From positions 551,729-615,728 of the forward strand of contig RJAE01000001.1 in assembly GCA_004000035.1 (NCBI GenBank): DNA of 64,000 bases. The letters are read 5' to 3'. The notes beneath the pieces were generated by a model, which made no database searches, was not told the origin of the DNA, and saw nothing but the letters and a program-made list of their open reading frames with translations. Of the stretch, positions 1 to 8,941 are shown piece after piece. Origin of the DNA: Arthrobacter sulfonylureivorans. Lineage in GTDB: Bacteria > Actinomycetota > Actinomycetes > Actinomycetales > Micrococcaceae. Made by a program: the position numbers and the translations under genes. Position 1 is the stretch's first letter, and the number at the start of each line of letters is the position of its first letter.

Positions 1-407
<407 letters not shown>

Positions 408-412
408 GGCCT

Positions 413-706
413 GTGGCTAATATTTCTGCTGAACTGGAAGTTGAGATTGTCGCGGCGGACCACTTTGTGTGGTCCGGCCAGGCAACAATGGTCAAGGCGC
501 GGACCAGCGACGGCGAAATCGGGATCCTGCCCGGGCACACCCCGGTGCTGGCAGTCCTGGCCGCCGGCGAGCTGGCCATCGAGCCGGTCTCTGGTGACCG
601 TATTACCGTAAATGTCGACGGCGGGTTCTTCTCCGTCGACAGCAACCGTGTTGTCATCGTCGCAGACAATGCGACGGTTGGCGACGAGGCCACGGCGACC
701 CGCTAG
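413..706 (+). CDS. atpC: F0F1 ATP synthase subunit epsilon (short form)
   Basis: Epsilon subunit of the ATP synthase central stalk, a coupling and regulatory subunit. I start it at GTG 413 (VANISAELEVEIVAAD), just after atpD; a start further upstream would overlap atpD. The N-terminal beta-sandwich is complete, with the signature GEIGILPGHTPVLAVL. At 97 residues it is shorter than the usual 120-140: the C-terminal two-helix hairpin, which in other bacteria inhibits ATP hydrolysis, is nearly absent. Short epsilon subunits are known in Actinobacteria, so this is likely natural. Next gene starts six bases downstream. Confidence 0.94.
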   Translation: MANISAELEVEIVAADHFVWSGQATMVKARTSDGEIGILPGHTPVLAVLAAGELAIEPVSGDRITVNVDGGFFSVDSNRVVIVADNATVGDEATATR

Positions 707-712
707 CCGCCG

Positions 713-1144
713 GTGAACGGTCTCGACATCACGTTCGCCATTCTGGCCGCAGTCTTCCTGCTGCTGGTGTTGGCACTGATTGCCTTCGGGGTGCGCCGCT
801 ATCAACTGCGGCGCGCTCTGGGCACCTTCGACGCCTCCATCGCCATGCTGCCCGGCAGCTGGCAGATGGGGGTTTGTCGTTATACGGACACCCATTTGGA
901 ATGGTTGCGCCTGCTGTCGTTGAGTCCCAAGCCGCGCTACAAGTTCCGGCGCAGCTCGCTGGAGCTGCAAGGGTGGCGGCAACCGACCGAAGCCGAACGG
1001 GCAAAGATCCAGCCCGGTGCGATCGTCGTGATGCTTACGCATGAAAAACAGGATCTGTCGATGGCGATGACGTTCGACGTCTACGCAGGTCTCTCTTCCT
1101 GGCTCGAAGCCGGACCGGTGATCGGCATCGGCACCTGGCGCTAG
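713..1144 (+). CDS. DUF2550 membrane-anchored protein
   Basis: A 143-residue protein of the DUF2550 family, which in Actinobacteria almost always follows atpC. One N-terminal membrane segment (about residues 5-27, DITFAILAAVFLLLVLALIA) is followed by a soluble domain with conserved motifs PGSWQMGVCRYTDTHLEWLRL and PRYKFRRSSLEL. GTG start at 713, six bases after the atpC stop. Function unknown; the position suggests co-expression with ATP synthase, but that is inference only. The soluble domain would face the cytoplasm if the N-terminus is outside. Confidence 0.85.
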   Translation: MNGLDITFAILAAVFLLLVLALIAFGVRRYQLRRALGTFDASIAMLPGSWQMGVCRYTDTHLEWLRLLSLSPKPRYKFRRSSLELQGWRQPTEAERAKIQPGAIVVMLTHEKQDLSMAMTFDVYAGLSSWLEAGPVIGIGTWR

Positions 1145-1232
1145 TCCCGGATGTGGCGGCGCGGTTCCCCCGGGAGCCGCGCCGCCAGCCGTTTAACCAG
1201 CACAGCCCTGCCACAACCGTAGGATGGATTGC

Positions 1233-2513
1233 ATGGATGAGGTGATCGTGGTGCGCGGGCCCAGCACCCTTAACGGGCGGGTGGAGGTCTCGGGCGCCAA
1301 AAACAGCGTCTTGAAGCTGATGGCGGCGGTGCTGCTGGCGGAGGGACGATCCACGATCACCAATGTGCCCGACATCCAGGATGTCTGGATCATGTCCGAA
1401 CTGCTGCGCCGGCTCGGCTGCGCGGTGGACTACGACGTCGACGCTGCCAGCGTTCACATCGACGTGCCGGCGGCTCCGGCGCACCAAGCCGACTACGACC
1501 TGGTCCGCGCGATGCGGGCCTCTATTTCCGTCCTGGGCCCGCTGGTGGCCCGCTGCCGACAGGCCGAGGTTGCGCTGCCCGGGGGCGACGCCATCGGCAG
1601 CCGCGGACTGGACATGCACCGGGCGGGGCTCGAGCAAATGGGTGCGCGGATCAGCATCGACCACGGGTATCTGGTGGCCAAGGCGCCGAACGGGCTTCAC
1701 GGCGCCCACCATCGCCTGCCGTATCCGTCGGTCGGGGCTACCGAAAACCTGATGATGGCGGCAACGCTGGCCCGGGGAGTGACGGTGATCGACAATGCCG
1801 CGCGGGAACCGGAGATTACGGACATTGCCGACCTGCTGGTTTCCATGGGTGCGCGGATCGAAGGGATCGGTTCGCCAACCCTGGTGGTCACCGGCGTCGA
1901 GAGCCTGCACCCGGTGCGCCACAGCACCGTGCCGGATCGCATTGTTGCCGGCACCTGGGCCTTTGCCGCTGCCATCACGGGCGGAACCGTGGACGTTGCC
2001 GAGTCCAATCCGGGCCACCTGGCCGTGGTGCTGGACAAGCTGGCGCAGGCCGGCTGCCGGATCACCCGCAGGGACGACGGCTTCACGGTGGAAGGACCGC
2101 AGCGTCCGGACCCGATCAACGTTTCCACGCTGCCGTATCCTGGCTTCCCCACGGACCTGCAGCCGTTTGTTGTCGCCTTGAACGCCGTGGCCAACGGGCA
2201 CGGCATGGTGACGGAAAACGTCTTCGAAGCGCGCTGGGGGTTCACCTCCGAATTGTCCCGGCTGGGCGCGGTGGTGAGGCTGGACGGGCACCATGCACTG
2301 ATTAAAGGCGTCGCGCAGCTCTCCGGCGCGCCGGTCGAGGCCAACGACATCCGTGCCGGGGCCGCGCTGGTGATCGCGGGGCTCGTGGCGGATGGCACCA
2401 CCGAGGTCCACGGCGTGGAGCACATCGACCGCGGCTACGAGCGGTTCGACGAGCGGCTGCGGGCGTTGGGCGGAGACGTGGTCCGGCTGGGGCCGCCGAA
2501 GCTGCCGGCCTGA
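1233..2513 (+). CDS. murA: UDP-N-acetylglucosamine 1-carboxyvinyltransferase, Asp-type (fosfomycin-insensitive)
   Basis: First committed step of peptidoglycan synthesis in the cytoplasm: transfers enolpyruvate from PEP to UDP-GlcNAc. 426 residues, normal length, EPSP-synthase-like fold with the substrate motif [13 protein letters not shown] near the N-terminus. The active-site loop reads [15 protein letters not shown]: residue 119 is Asp where most bacteria have the Cys that fosfomycin alkylates. I start at ATG 1233 (MDEVIVVRG) because a TAGGAT hexamer at 1220-1225 sits seven bases upstream, the leaderless arrangement seen repeatedly in this window; ATG 1224 overlaps that hexamer. A strong hairpin follows the gene. 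Confidence 0.95.
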   Translation: MDEVIVVRGPSTLNGRVEVSGAKNSVLKLMAAVLLAEGRSTITNVPDIQDVWIMSELLRRLGCAVDYDVDAASVHIDVPAAPAHQADYDLVRAMRASISVLGPLVARCRQAEVALPGGDAIGSRGLDMHRAGLEQMGARISIDHGYLVAKAPNGLHGAHHRLPYPSVGATENLMMAATLARGVTVIDNAAREPEITDIADLLVSMGARIEGIGSPTLVVTGVESLHPVRHSTVPDRIVAGTWAFAAAITGGTVDVAESNPGHLAVVLDKLAQAGCRITRRDDGFTVEGPQRPDPINVSTLPYPGFPTDLQPFVVALNAVANGHGMVTENVFEARWGFTSELSRLGAVVRLDGHHALIKGVAQLSGAPVEANDIRAGAALVIAGLVADGTTEVHGVEHIDRGYERFDERLRALGGDVVRLGPPKLPA

Positions 2514-2523
2514 CGCCGGAAAC

Positions 2524-2561
2524 AGCAGGACCCCTCCGGAACCATCCGGAGGGGTCCTGCT
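2524..2561. terminator. Bidirectional terminator between murA and csp
   Basis: Perfect 17-bp stem (2524-2540 with 2545-2561) and a four-base loop ACCA, between two convergent genes. There is no long T-run on either side, but the position and stem strength fit termination from both directions. Confidence 0.75.
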
Positions 2562-2603
2562 GGCGCTGCGCTGCCATAGGGCAGCGCGGTGCTGAAGCCG
2601 AAG

Positions 2604-2807
2604 CTAGATGACAGTGACGCCGGTGGCCTGCGGGCCCTTGGCTCCCTGGCCGATCTCGAAGTTCACGCGCTGGTTTTCATCGAGCGTCTTGAAGCCGCCC
2701 GACTGGATCTCGGAGTAGTGAACGAAGACATCTCCGTCAGCTTCATCCGGAGTGATGAAGCCGAAGCCCTTTTCCGCGTTAAACCACTTGACGGTCCCCT
2801 GTGCCAT
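2604..2807 (-). CDS. Cold shock protein (CspA family)
   Basis: 67-residue single cold-shock domain that binds single-stranded RNA/DNA and melts mRNA structure at low temperature. The RNP1 motif KGFGFITP and RNP2 motif VFVHYSEI are intact, as is the start [14 protein letters not shown]. The ribosome binding site AGGAG lies about eight bases before the ATG. A long untranslated leader is likely (see the upstream region). Several csp paralogues are usual in Arthrobacter, so no specific symbol is given. Confidence 0.96.
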   Translation of the reverse strand: MAQGTVKWFNAEKGFGFITPDEADGDVFVHYSEIQSGGFKTLDENQRVNFEIGQGAKGPQATGVTVI

Positions 2808-3070
2808 TTAAATCTCCTCATCGTGAAACAGAATCAAGCCGGTACACCTCGTACCAACCCGGTTACTCCGTGGAAGATCCGAACAACAAGGCCATCGGGC
2901 CGGACGCTGAGGAGCTTCACACTCGCAACATGTCTTGCGAGCATGAAAAACTCACCTACACAAAGACTGAGTTAAGCATCACATAAGCAACATGGGCGGT
3001 CAACGGTACAAAGGGCATTCAATCTAAAATTAAGGAAGAGTTCGATTCGTGGTTAAGCCTGCCGTTTGGT
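2808..3070 (-). promoter_or_regulatory. Promoter region and long 5' leader of the csp gene
   Basis: On the minus strand a TTGACC box (complement of 2998-3003) is followed after 18 bases by ATGCTT (complement of 2974-2979). If this is the promoter, the leader is about 160 bases. The leader contains a perfect 7-bp hairpin (2922-2928 with 2935-2941). Long structured leaders are a known feature of cold-shock mRNAs; the assignment here is by eye. No gene is seen in this stretch. Confidence 0.4.
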
Positions 3071-4300
3071 TCAGCGCGGCAGCGGGTCCAGCCAGCGGCC
3101 CCCGCGCAACACCGCGGTCAAGGCCAAGTCTCCGGTGGTCACCAGCAGGTCGGCCCTGAGGCCGCGGGACAGTGCGCCGGCTTCCTCCGCCAATCCCAGC
3201 ACCGCGGCCGGAACGGCGGAAGCCGAGGAGACGGCGGTTTCCAGCGGGACTCCGGCCGCAACCGCACTACGTACGCAGTCCAGGAGCGTGGCCGTGCCGC
3301 CCGCCAAGGCGCCGCTGGCGGCCACCCTGGCAACGCCGCCGCTGACACTCACATCATTGGCGCCCAGCTCATACCCGCCGTCGCCCAGTCCGGTGGCCGC
3401 CATCCCATCGGACACCAGCACGATGTTGGCGCCGCCCACCAGATCGAAAACGGTCAGGACGGTCTCCGGATCCAGGTGGATTCCATCGGCAATGAGTTCG
3501 ACGGCGGCGCGGCCCGCGGAGGCGGCCCGCAAGCAGGCTGCCGCAGCACCGGGGGAGCGGTGGTGCAGGGGCGGCATCGCGTTGAACAAGTGCGTGACCA
3601 GCGGCCGCCGGCGGTACCGGTCCAAGCCAGCCCGCGCTAAACCATCCGCCGCGCGGACCAGCGCGGCGGCGGCCGTCGCGGCATCGGCGTCGGTGTGCCC
3701 TAGGGACGGCGTCACGCCGAGCTCGGTGAGCAGATCAACGAGTTCGTCGGCACCGACCAACTCCGGGGCATAGGTCATCGAAACCAGATGCCCGCCGGCG
3801 GCCTCGACCAGCCCGGCGGCGATGCCGGTGTCCGGTGCGAGTAGATAGTCGGTGTTCTGCGCGCCGCAGCGGGCTTGCGAGAGAAAGGGGCCTTCCGCGT
3901 GGACGCCGGCGAGCACGCCCTCGCGGGAGAGTTCCCCCAGCAGCCGCACGGCCGCCAGCATGTTGTCCCGGGAACCTGCCATGGCGCTGGCCACCACGGT
4001 GGTGGTGCCGCTGCGATGCAGGAAGCCGGCGGCGCGCCGGGTGCCCTCCTCGTCTGCGGAGGAGAAGTCGCCGCCGTAAGCTCCGTGGCAGTGGGTGTCG
4101 ATCAGCCCGGGCAGCAACAGGCTCTCCGCCGGCAGGTCCACTTGGTGCCAGCCCGCGGGATCGAAGTGTGAGGCGGGGCCGGCATAGCGGATCCGGTCGC
4201 CCGCAAAGGCGACGACACCGTCGTCGAGCGTGGTTCCTGACGAGACCATCCGGCCCCGGACGTACTGCGGTTGCGGGCCGGCCTGCCCGGGGGAGCTCAT
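3071..4300 (-). CDS. nagA: N-acetylglucosamine-6-phosphate deacetylase
   Basis: Removes acetate from GlcNAc-6-phosphate to give glucosamine-6-phosphate in amino-sugar recycling. 409 residues, amidohydrolase TIM barrel. Metal and catalytic motifs in order: DTHCHGAYGGD, HAEGPFLS, LGHTDADA, THLFNAMPPLHHR, ADGIHLDPE, and the catalytic Asp in VLVSDGMAATG. Start ATG 4300; a TAGAAT hexamer (complement of 4307-4312) lies six bases upstream, so the mRNA is probably leaderless. No nagB or PTS partner is adjacent, so the gene is monocistronic here. Confidence 0.94.
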   Translation of the reverse strand: MSSPGQAGPQPQYVRGRMVSSGTTLDDGVVAFAGDRIRYAGPASHFDPAGWHQVDLPAESLLLPGLIDTHCHGAYGGDFSSADEEGTRRAAGFLHRSGTTTVVASAMAGSRDNMLAAVRLLGELSREGVLAGVHAEGPFLSQARCGAQNTDYLLAPDTGIAAGLVEAAGGHLVSMTYAPELVGADELVDLLTELGVTPSLGHTDADAATAAAALVRAADGLARAGLDRYRRRPLVTHLFNAMPPLHHRSPGAAAACLRAASAGRAAVELIADGIHLDPETVLTVFDLVGGANIVLVSDGMAATGLGDGGYELGANDVSVSGGVARVAASGALAGGTATLLDCVRSAVAAGVPLETAVSSASAVPAAVLGLAEEAGALSRGLRADLLVTTGDLALTAVLRGGRWLDPLPR

Positions 4301-4353
4301 GATCCGATTCTAGGCCGGGCGGCCTAACGGCAGCCGATGTGGATTCCGCCGGC

Positions 4354-5049
4354 TCAGAACAGGCGGGAGTCGGCGTCGTCCACGCCGCGCATTTCGTCGT
4401 AGTCCAGGGTCAGGCAGGCGATGCCGCGGTCGGTGGCGAGCACCCGAGCCTGCGGCTTGATCTGCTGCGCGGCGAAAATCCCCTTGACCGGGGCGAGCAG
4501 CGGATCGCGGTTGAGCAGTTCCAGGTAGCGGGTCAGCTGTTCCACGCCGTCGATGTCGCCGCGTCGCTTGAGCTCTACGGCCACGGTGCCGCCGTCGGCG
4601 TTGCGGGCAAGGATATCCACCGGGCCGATCGCCGTCATGTATTCGCGCCGCACCAGGGTGTGGCCCGGTCCGAGGCGGTCGATCTGTTCGGCCAGCAGGC
4701 GCTGCAGATCGGCCTCAACACCGTCTTTGACCAGCCCCGGGTCCACGCCCAAGTCGTGGCTGTACTCGTGCAGGTGCTCGTGGATGCTGATCACCAGGCG
4801 GTCATCGCTCTTGGCGTGCTGGACGTGCCAGACTTCCTGGACCCCGGACTCGGCGTCGTCGGTCTCCGGCTCGGCAACGCGCAGCGTGGCCGGCGGGCTC
4901 ATCCAGTTGAGCGGCTTATAGGAACCGCCGTCGGAATGGATCAGGACGGAGCCGTCCGCTTTCACCATTAACAGGCGCGTGGCCAGCGGAAGGTGGGCGC
5001 GGAGGCGGCCGATGTAATCAACGGAGCAACGGGCAATGACAAGACGCAC
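4354..5049 (-). CDS. nucS: Endonuclease NucS (non-canonical mismatch repair)
   Basis: Actinobacterial mismatch-specific endonuclease that replaces MutS/MutL; cuts both strands at G-T, G-G and T-T mismatches in published homologues. 231 residues, usual length. The C-terminal RecB-like nuclease domain shows the catalytic pattern PVDILARN...[17 protein letters not shown]. The extreme C-terminus DADSRLF resembles a beta-clamp binding tail. GTG start 5049; a TAAAGT box sits eight bases upstream. Its location a few genes after the ATP synthase operon is the usual one in Actinobacteria. Confidence 0.95.
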   Translation of the reverse strand: MRLVIARCSVDYIGRLRAHLPLATRLLMVKADGSVLIHSDGGSYKPLNWMSPPATLRVAEPETDDAESGVQEVWHVQHAKSDDRLVISIHEHLHEYSHDLGVDPGLVKDGVEADLQRLLAEQIDRLGPGHTLVRREYMTAIGPVDILARNADGGTVAVELKRRGDIDGVEQLTRYLELLNRDPLLAPVKGIFAAQQIKPQARVLATDRGIACLTLDYDEMRGVDDADSRLF

Positions 5050-5120
5050 AGTAGGCCACTTTACCTGCTGCCGGGTGGGTGGTTCGGCCCGGGCCGCGGC
5101 GTTGGGGCAGAATGGAAGGC

Positions 5121-5447
5121 ATGCCCCGATCCAACCGTCCGCGCCGCCGTTCGGGGACGGGCAGCAGCAAGTGGACGCGGGAAAGCGAACTGGACCTGGA
5201 CCGCGCCCGCGCCGGCATCCCCGAGCGCCAGAACGCCCCCGACGGCGAATGGAACGTCCGGCGGATCACCGGCTCGAACGCGGCCAAGGACTACACCTGT
5301 CCGGGCTGTCACCGCACCATCGGCCCCGGGATCGAGCACCTGGTGGCCTGGCGCGCCGATTCCTTGTTCGGCGGCGAAACGGCACTGGCCGAGCGGCGGC
5401 ACTGGCACCCGCGCTGCTGGCAGACCCGCAGTTTCCGTTACCGCTGA
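5121..5447 (+). CDS. Small conserved actinobacterial protein with Cys/His metal-site pattern
   Basis: 108 residues, divergent from nucS. The N-terminus is basic ([10 protein letters not shown]), the C-terminal half carries [20 protein letters not shown] and later [10 protein letters not shown], i.e. CxxC plus HxxC, a likely zinc site. Similar proteins are often annotated vaguely as ATP/GTP-binding, but I see no P-loop, so I do not endorse that. I choose ATG 5121 because CAGAAT at 5108-5113 is seven bases upstream (leaderless pattern); ATG 5112 overlaps it. Function unknown; nucleic-acid binding is a guess from the charge and zinc motif. Confidence 0.75.
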   Translation: MPRSNRPRRRSGTGSSKWTRESELDLDRARAGIPERQNAPDGEWNVRRITGSNAAKDYTCPGCHRTIGPGIEHLVAWRADSLFGGETALAERRHWHPRCWQTRSFRYR

Positions 5448-5455
5448 ACGGTGAG

Positions 5456-6748
5456 TCAGGCGCGGTCCTGCCGCACGATAAAGACGTCCTTCAGCAGCAG
5501 CATCACCGATGCTGCGACCGGAATCGCCATCAGCGCGCCCAGGACGCCCAGCAGCGAACCGCCGGCAATCACGGCGATCACGGCGACCGCGCCGGGAACC
5601 GCCACGGCCCGCTGCATGACGCGCGGCGACACGAAGTAGGCCTCGATCTGCAGGTAGGCGAAGTAGATGACCGCGAACAGCGCCGCCGTCTGCCAGCTCA
5701 CGGTCAGGGCCACCAGCGAGACGAGCACACCGGCGATCACCGCACCGATCAGCGGGATGAACGCCAGCAAAGCGACGACGAACGTCAGCAGGGTGGTGAA
5801 CGGCACCTGGGCAATGGACATGGCGATGAAGGCCACCGCGGCGTTCATCAGTGCCACGCAGGCCTGGCCGATCACGTAGCTGCCCACGCTGCTGCTGATC
5901 TCTTCGGACAGGCGCTGCACCTGCTGGCGCCTGGACCGTGGGGCCAGCCGATAGGCCCAAATCTTCAGCGCCGGAAGCGACGCCAGGAAGTACAGCGTGA
6001 GCACCAGCACGATCAGTGCCCCGAAGGCCCCTTGGAGGACGGCACTGCCGACGCCGAGGACACCGCCGAAAATACCGGTGACATTCTCGGAATTGGCAAA
6101 GAACTTCGCCAGTTCCACGTCAATGCGCTCGCGGACCTGGAACTGCTCATCGACGCTTTGGAAGAAGGCCGAGTTGAGGAAGTCGTCAACGTAGCGCGGG
6201 GCATTGGCCACGATCTGGGTGGTCTGGTTGACGATGGTCGGGATCAGCGTGGAGATAAAGGCGGCGACCAACCCCGCCAGGATCAGCACCACAATGATGA
6301 CGCCGGCCGGACGCGGAAGCCCCTTGCGTCCCAGCCAGCGGACGATCGGGTCGAGCCCCAGGGCTATGAACAGCGCCGCCGCAATCCAGGCCAGCAAGGC
6401 ACCGACGTTGATGAGCACAAAGTAGAGCAGCAGGGCGAAACCGACGCCGACCGTTGCCATGAAACCGAAATGGATCGGGTGCCGCGCGGGGGACATGTCT
6501 GAGCCGCCCTGCTCAGAGGGCGCAGTAGGCGGATCTGACTCGGGCGGCATCTCGAACCGGATGCGGGGCCTGGCGCGGGGCATTGAGGCTCCGATGCGCC
6601 CGAGGGCGCCCAGGACCGCGCGCTGGCGTGCGGCCGTCACGGGCGCCGAGGCCGCAGGTTCGGCCGGTGAATCGGCGGCAGCCCGATGGTCTTCGGCATC
6701 CTGTCCGTTGCCCGCGCCGGGCATCGGACCGTCCCGGTGTTCGCTCAC
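5456..6748 (-). CDS. AI-2E family transporter (permease)
   Basis: 430-residue polytopic membrane protein of the AI-2 exporter (PerM/TqsA) superfamily. After about 95 polar residues come at least seven hydrophobic segments, beginning HFGFMATVGVGFALLLYFVL, with the family pattern LTLYFLASLPALKIWAYRL and, near the end, AVAVPGAVAVIAVIAGGSLLGVLGALMAIPVAA. Start taken at GTG 6748 (VSEHRDGPMPG) because a good AGAGAGGA ribosome binding site precedes it; the open frame continues to 6838 without such support. The substrate is unknown; autoinducer-2 export is proven for few members. Confidence 0.88.
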   Translation of the reverse strand: MSEHRDGPMPGAGNGQDAEDHRAAADSPAEPAASAPVTAARQRAVLGALGRIGASMPRARPRIRFEMPPESDPPTAPSEQGGSDMSPARHPIHFGFMATVGVGFALLLYFVLINVGALLAWIAAALFIALGLDPIVRWLGRKGLPRPAGVIIVVLILAGLVAAFISTLIPTIVNQTTQIVANAPRYVDDFLNSAFFQSVDEQFQVRERIDVELAKFFANSENVTGIFGGVLGVGSAVLQGAFGALIVLVLTLYFLASLPALKIWAYRLAPRSRRQQVQRLSEEISSSVGSYVIGQACVALMNAAVAFIAMSIAQVPFTTLLTFVVALLAFIPLIGAVIAGVLVSLVALTVSWQTAALFAVIYFAYLQIEAYFVSPRVMQRAVAVPGAVAVIAVIAGGSLLGVLGALMAIPVAASVMLLLKDVFIVRQDRA

Positions 6749-7060
6749 GCAGCATCCTCTCTTCCGCCTGCAGCCGCTGAAGCTACGGGCGGGCGCTTCT
6801 GTGTCGCGGTAGTCAGCAACGGCGCAGGATGCGGTCAATTCTGAGCGAAAGACTACCAGTATGGCGGGGCGCTGGAGCGGATGAGGTCAGGCAACAGGGA
6901 CTGCGTGGGCCGGCGGGGAATCCGGCTTCGAGCGGACCGCAAGACGGTTCGTTACCATAGGGTTATAAAGTGTAACCGACGCCGGGCAACCGCCCCGGCA
7001 GTAAAGGCTTGGGCGGACCTGCGGCCCTTCCTTCCTGCACGATCGACGATTGGTATTTTT
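6749..7060. promoter_or_regulatory. Divergent intergenic region, candidate promoters
   Basis: No gene seen. On the plus strand TATAAA at 6964-6969 could be the -10 of the downstream membrane protein, with only a weak -35. The same spot is a short inverted repeat GGTTA/TAACC. On the minus strand TTGACC (complement of 6833-6838) could be a -35 for the transporter. All three are by-eye suggestions. Confidence 0.25.
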
Positions 7061-8851
7061 GTGCGTTTCAAGATTTCCGTGGCCCTGATGGTGATCGGGC
7101 TGTTGGCCATCGCGCTGGGCATCGCCCAGCGCACCGTCTGGGCCCCGCCCGAGCGGGCATCCGCCAGCTACACGGCGGACGCCACCGCACCGGTCACCGT
7201 GATTGAACCGGAAGTCTTTGGTGTCCACGAGGAAGAAGTGGACGTTTCGGTGGAGGCCGACGGCGACTTCCTGTTGGCGATCGGCCGTGCCGGCGACGTC
7301 GACGCATGGGTCGGGGAGGCCGCGCACACCTCCCTGACCGGCATCGAGGACGGCCAACTGCAGGGGACCGTGACCGAGGGCGATGCCAAAGTGCCGAACC
7401 CGGCCGGATCCGACCTCTGGGTGAGCGAGGAGCAGGCCGAGGGCAGCCTTGAGCACCGTTGGGTGGCTCCGGCCGACGGCGAGTGGTCCATCCTGCTGGC
7501 CTCCGACGGCAGCGCGCCGGCTCCAACCAACGTGACCGTCACCTGGCCGAACGACACGTCCGTTCCGTGGTCGCTTGCCCTGATCATCCTGGGCGCCCTG
7601 CTGGTGGTGCTTGGTGTGGCGATGGCAGTTGTATCCCGCCGTCCGAACCGCCAGACCCCGGGCAACGACTCGCCGGGCAACGACTCGGACCCCAGCGGCG
7701 GAACCGCCAAGCGGACCGTCGCCGGTCCGGCGACCGCGCCGCTTGCCGAGACCGACGCCGCCGTGCCCGCCGGCCGCGCTGATGAAGCCGAATCAACAAG
7801 GCCCGGCATGGAGAATCCGGAGGAGGGTTCGCGTTCCTCGGGCCGCCGTTCCCTGAGGGTGCGCCCCGCGCTTGGCCTGCGTGCCGCGGCGGCGGCGGGC
7901 ACCGCCGTCGTGCTTGCCGCCGGCACAGTGCTGCCCGCGCATGCAGCTGCTTCCCCGGAAGCCGAGGAAGCAGCCGGCTCGCCGGTCGTGCAGGAGAGCC
8001 AGCTGACGAGGATCATGGATTCGGTGGCGGCGTCAGTTTCGGCTGCCGACAAGGCGCGGGACGCTGGCAAGCTGGAACCGCGCGTCGGCGGAGCGGCGCT
8101 GACGGTCCGCGAGGCCAACTACACGGTCCGGGCCGAAAACGGCAAGGCGGCGGCTCCGGTCCCGGTGGCCGCCGGACCGATTCTGGCCTCGATGGTCAGC
8201 ACCAGTGAGGGATGGCCGCGGACCGTGGTGACGGTGACCGAAGGCGAGGACAATCCGGTGCCGCAGGTGATCGTGCTGACCCAGCAGGATCCCCGGTCGA
8301 ACTACCGGATGATGGGTGCGATGCAGATGCTGCCGGGAACAACGTTCCCGCAGGTGTCCACCGAGAGCGGCGGGACGCCGGCCGTTCCGCTGGAGGCCGA
8401 GGAAGGTCTGCTCTACTCGCCGCAGGCAGCCGTGAAGATGGTCGCCGAAAACCTGGACAGCGGCAAACACCAGAACAAGATCGGCAAGAACACCTTCTCC
8501 GACCAGATCCAGAAGATCCAAAAGGATCAGGTCAAATCCAACAAGAGCGCGGACATCTCCTTCCGCCGCAGCGTCGACAACAAATCGCTGAGCGCGCTGC
8601 GCACGGCCGACGGCGGCGCCGTGGTGTTCGGCCACATCAAGTCGGTGACCAGAAGCGTGCCGGCCGAAGCCGGCGCCACCGTGGAACTCTCGCCCGAGTT
8701 TGCGGCGCTGGCCGGGGAAGACTCCACCACCGAAGGCGTGGACGTGACCTACAGCGAAGCGGTCTTCCTGCGCGTGCCGCCGGCCGGCTCCGATGAAGAG
8801 CTCACCGTGGTCGGGGTGGCCCAGGGCCTGGTGGACGCCAAGCTGAAGTAG
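7061..8851 (+). CDS. Large membrane-anchored protein of unknown function
   Basis: 596 residues, not recognised. Three hydrophobic stretches: residues 3-24 (signal anchor, VRFKISVALMVIGLLAIALG), 169-192 (LALIILGALLVVLGVAMAVV) and about 270-295 (AAAAAGTAVVLAAGTVLPAHA, signal-peptide-like with an AHA-A cleavage-type end). Between them lie an extracytoplasmic beta-rich domain (25-168), and a Pro/Ser/Glu-rich linker (about 195-265). The last 300 residues form a second outside domain, ending with a repeat-poor region including ALRTADGGAVVFGHIKSV. GTG start 7061 is chosen because it begins the hydrophobic segment; no clear ribosome binding site. It may be two proteins fused by domain shuffling. Confidence 0.7.
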   Translation: MRFKISVALMVIGLLAIALGIAQRTVWAPPERASASYTADATAPVTVIEPEVFGVHEEEVDVSVEADGDFLLAIGRAGDVDAWVGEAAHTSLTGIEDGQLQGTVTEGDAKVPNPAGSDLWVSEEQAEGSLEHRWVAPADGEWSILLASDGSAPAPTNVTVTWPNDTSVPWSLALIILGALLVVLGVAMAVVSRRPNRQTPGNDSPGNDSDPSGGTAKRTVAGPATAPLAETDAAVPAGRADEAESTRPGMENPEEGSRSSGRRSLRVRPALGLRAAAAAGTAVVLAAGTVLPAHAAASPEAEEAAGSPVVQESQLTRIMDSVAASVSAADKARDAGKLEPRVGGAALTVREANYTVRAENGKAAAPVPVAAGPILASMVSTSEGWPRTVVTVTEGEDNPVPQVIVLTQQDPRSNYRMMGAMQMLPGTTFPQVSTESGGTPAVPLEAEEGLLYSPQAAVKMVAENLDSGKHQNKIGKNTFSDQIQKIQKDQVKSNKSADISFRRSVDNKSLSALRTADGGAVVFGHIKSVTRSVPAEAGATVELSPEFAALAGEDSTTEGVDVTYSEAVFLRVPPAGSDEELTVVGVAQGLVDAKLK

Positions 8852-8857
8852 GGCCAA

Positions 8858-8883
8858 GCCCGGCCGGGGCAACCCGGCCGGGC
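8858..8883 (+). terminator. Intrinsic terminator-like hairpin
   Basis: Perfect 11-bp G+C stem (8858-8868 with 8873-8883), GCAA tetraloop, seven bases after the preceding stop; followed by a short CTTTTC. Confidence 0.6.
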
Positions 8884-8941
8884 AGCTTCGCTTTTCGCCC
8901 CGCAATTCCGGACGCGCACCGAGACGTATTAGTGTGATGTC

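Noticed and set aside
2589-2975. Plus-strand open frame opposite the csp gene
   Set aside because: Mirror of a canonical cold shock gene; no family resemblance.
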